Positions 63,934-64,000 of a stretch of 64,000 nt of DNA are shown piece by piece. Source of the stretch: Phycisphaerae bacterium. GTDB taxonomy: Bacteria > Planctomycetota > Phycisphaerae > Phycisphaerales > SM1A02. The notes below the pieces were generated by a model. That model saw nothing but the letters and a program-made list of their open reading frames with translations. It was not told the origin of the DNA and searched no databases. Location: positions 1 through 64,000 of the forward strand of contig JAEUIU010000021.1 of assembly GCA_016795065.1 (NCBI GenBank). The letters are read 5' to 3'. Each line of letters starts with the position of its first letter. Within the stretch, counting starts at the first letter, position 1. A program made the position numbers and the translations under genes.

Positions 63934-64000
63934 CCGGCCGACTTGTCAAGTGGCGTGCGGCCTGCGAGGCTTGCGGCATGTCCACCGCGCCCCTCCTCTC

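Overview
The window looks like chromosomal DNA of a high-GC planctomycete close to Phycisphaerales. The grounds are an ECF sigma factor translationally coupled to a Ser/Thr kinase, a pseudopilin with an H-X9-DG motif, a PEP-CTERM protein, and above all 17 loci (15 whole or nearly whole, 2 remnants) encoding a paired EF-hand 'GC-type dockerin' module ending in LLGAWG. No rRNA, tRNA, CRISPR array or intact insertion sequence was seen. Species-level placement is not possible from sequence reading alone.

Layout. 1-4.1 kb: a truncated AbiEi-type regulator with two inverted repeats upstream, then the kinase and ECF sigma factor (minus strand). 4.3-11.7 kb: secreted dockerin proteins (a 14-unit RCC1 propeller, an NHL-like propeller, a lipase-like protein) around a repeat-rich intergenic patch at 8.6-9.25 kb. 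12.4-17.0 kb: a solitary 1542-residue STAND NTPase with two DUF4062-like domains at the N-terminus and a duplicated, unrecognised C-terminal module; this is the best candidate for an undescribed conflict or defence protein. 17.4-25.5 kb: small dockerin proteins (one frameshifted), a TrpF-cupin fusion, a small membrane protein and a membrane-anchored protease with two retropepsin-like lobes. 25.6-33.4 kb: a three-gene minus-strand operon of large repeat-rich dockerin proteins.

33.6-36.3 kb: betaine-lipid genes btaA-btaB plus a zinc-ribbon membrane protein. btaA has lost its N-terminus at a sharp junction, on the other side of which lies an N-terminally truncated dockerin gene. 36.4-45.7 kb: more dockerin proteins, an exported short-chain dehydrogenase, a LamG-dockerin remnant, a YdeI/OmdA-type protein and a TlpA-like thioredoxin. 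45.7-49.5 kb: a SNF2-type helicase with nine 15-residue C-terminal repeats. 49.6-53.9 kb: a tightly overlapping tripartite efflux operon (adaptor, ATPase, two permeases). 53.9-57.8 kb: a DUF4344 metallopeptidase, a DJ-1/YHS lipoprotein, a divergent Cys-rich protein and the H-X9-DG pseudopilin. 57.8-59.2 kb: two adjacent paralogues, one ending in a dockerin and the other in a PEP-CTERM signal. 59.3-63.9 kb: an FG-GAP dockerin protein and a large unknown exported helical protein.

How it fits together. Most of the window serves the cell envelope: secreted beta-propeller and beta-helix proteins share a common dockerin tag without any cohesin or glycoside hydrolase in sight, so the tag is more likely a sorting or anchoring signal than part of a cellulosome. 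The dockerin/PEP-CTERM exchange at 57.8-59.2 kb supports that view. A short dispersed intergenic motif (core TTTGGACAGTCAC) occurs about eight times, always on the plus strand and always outside genes.
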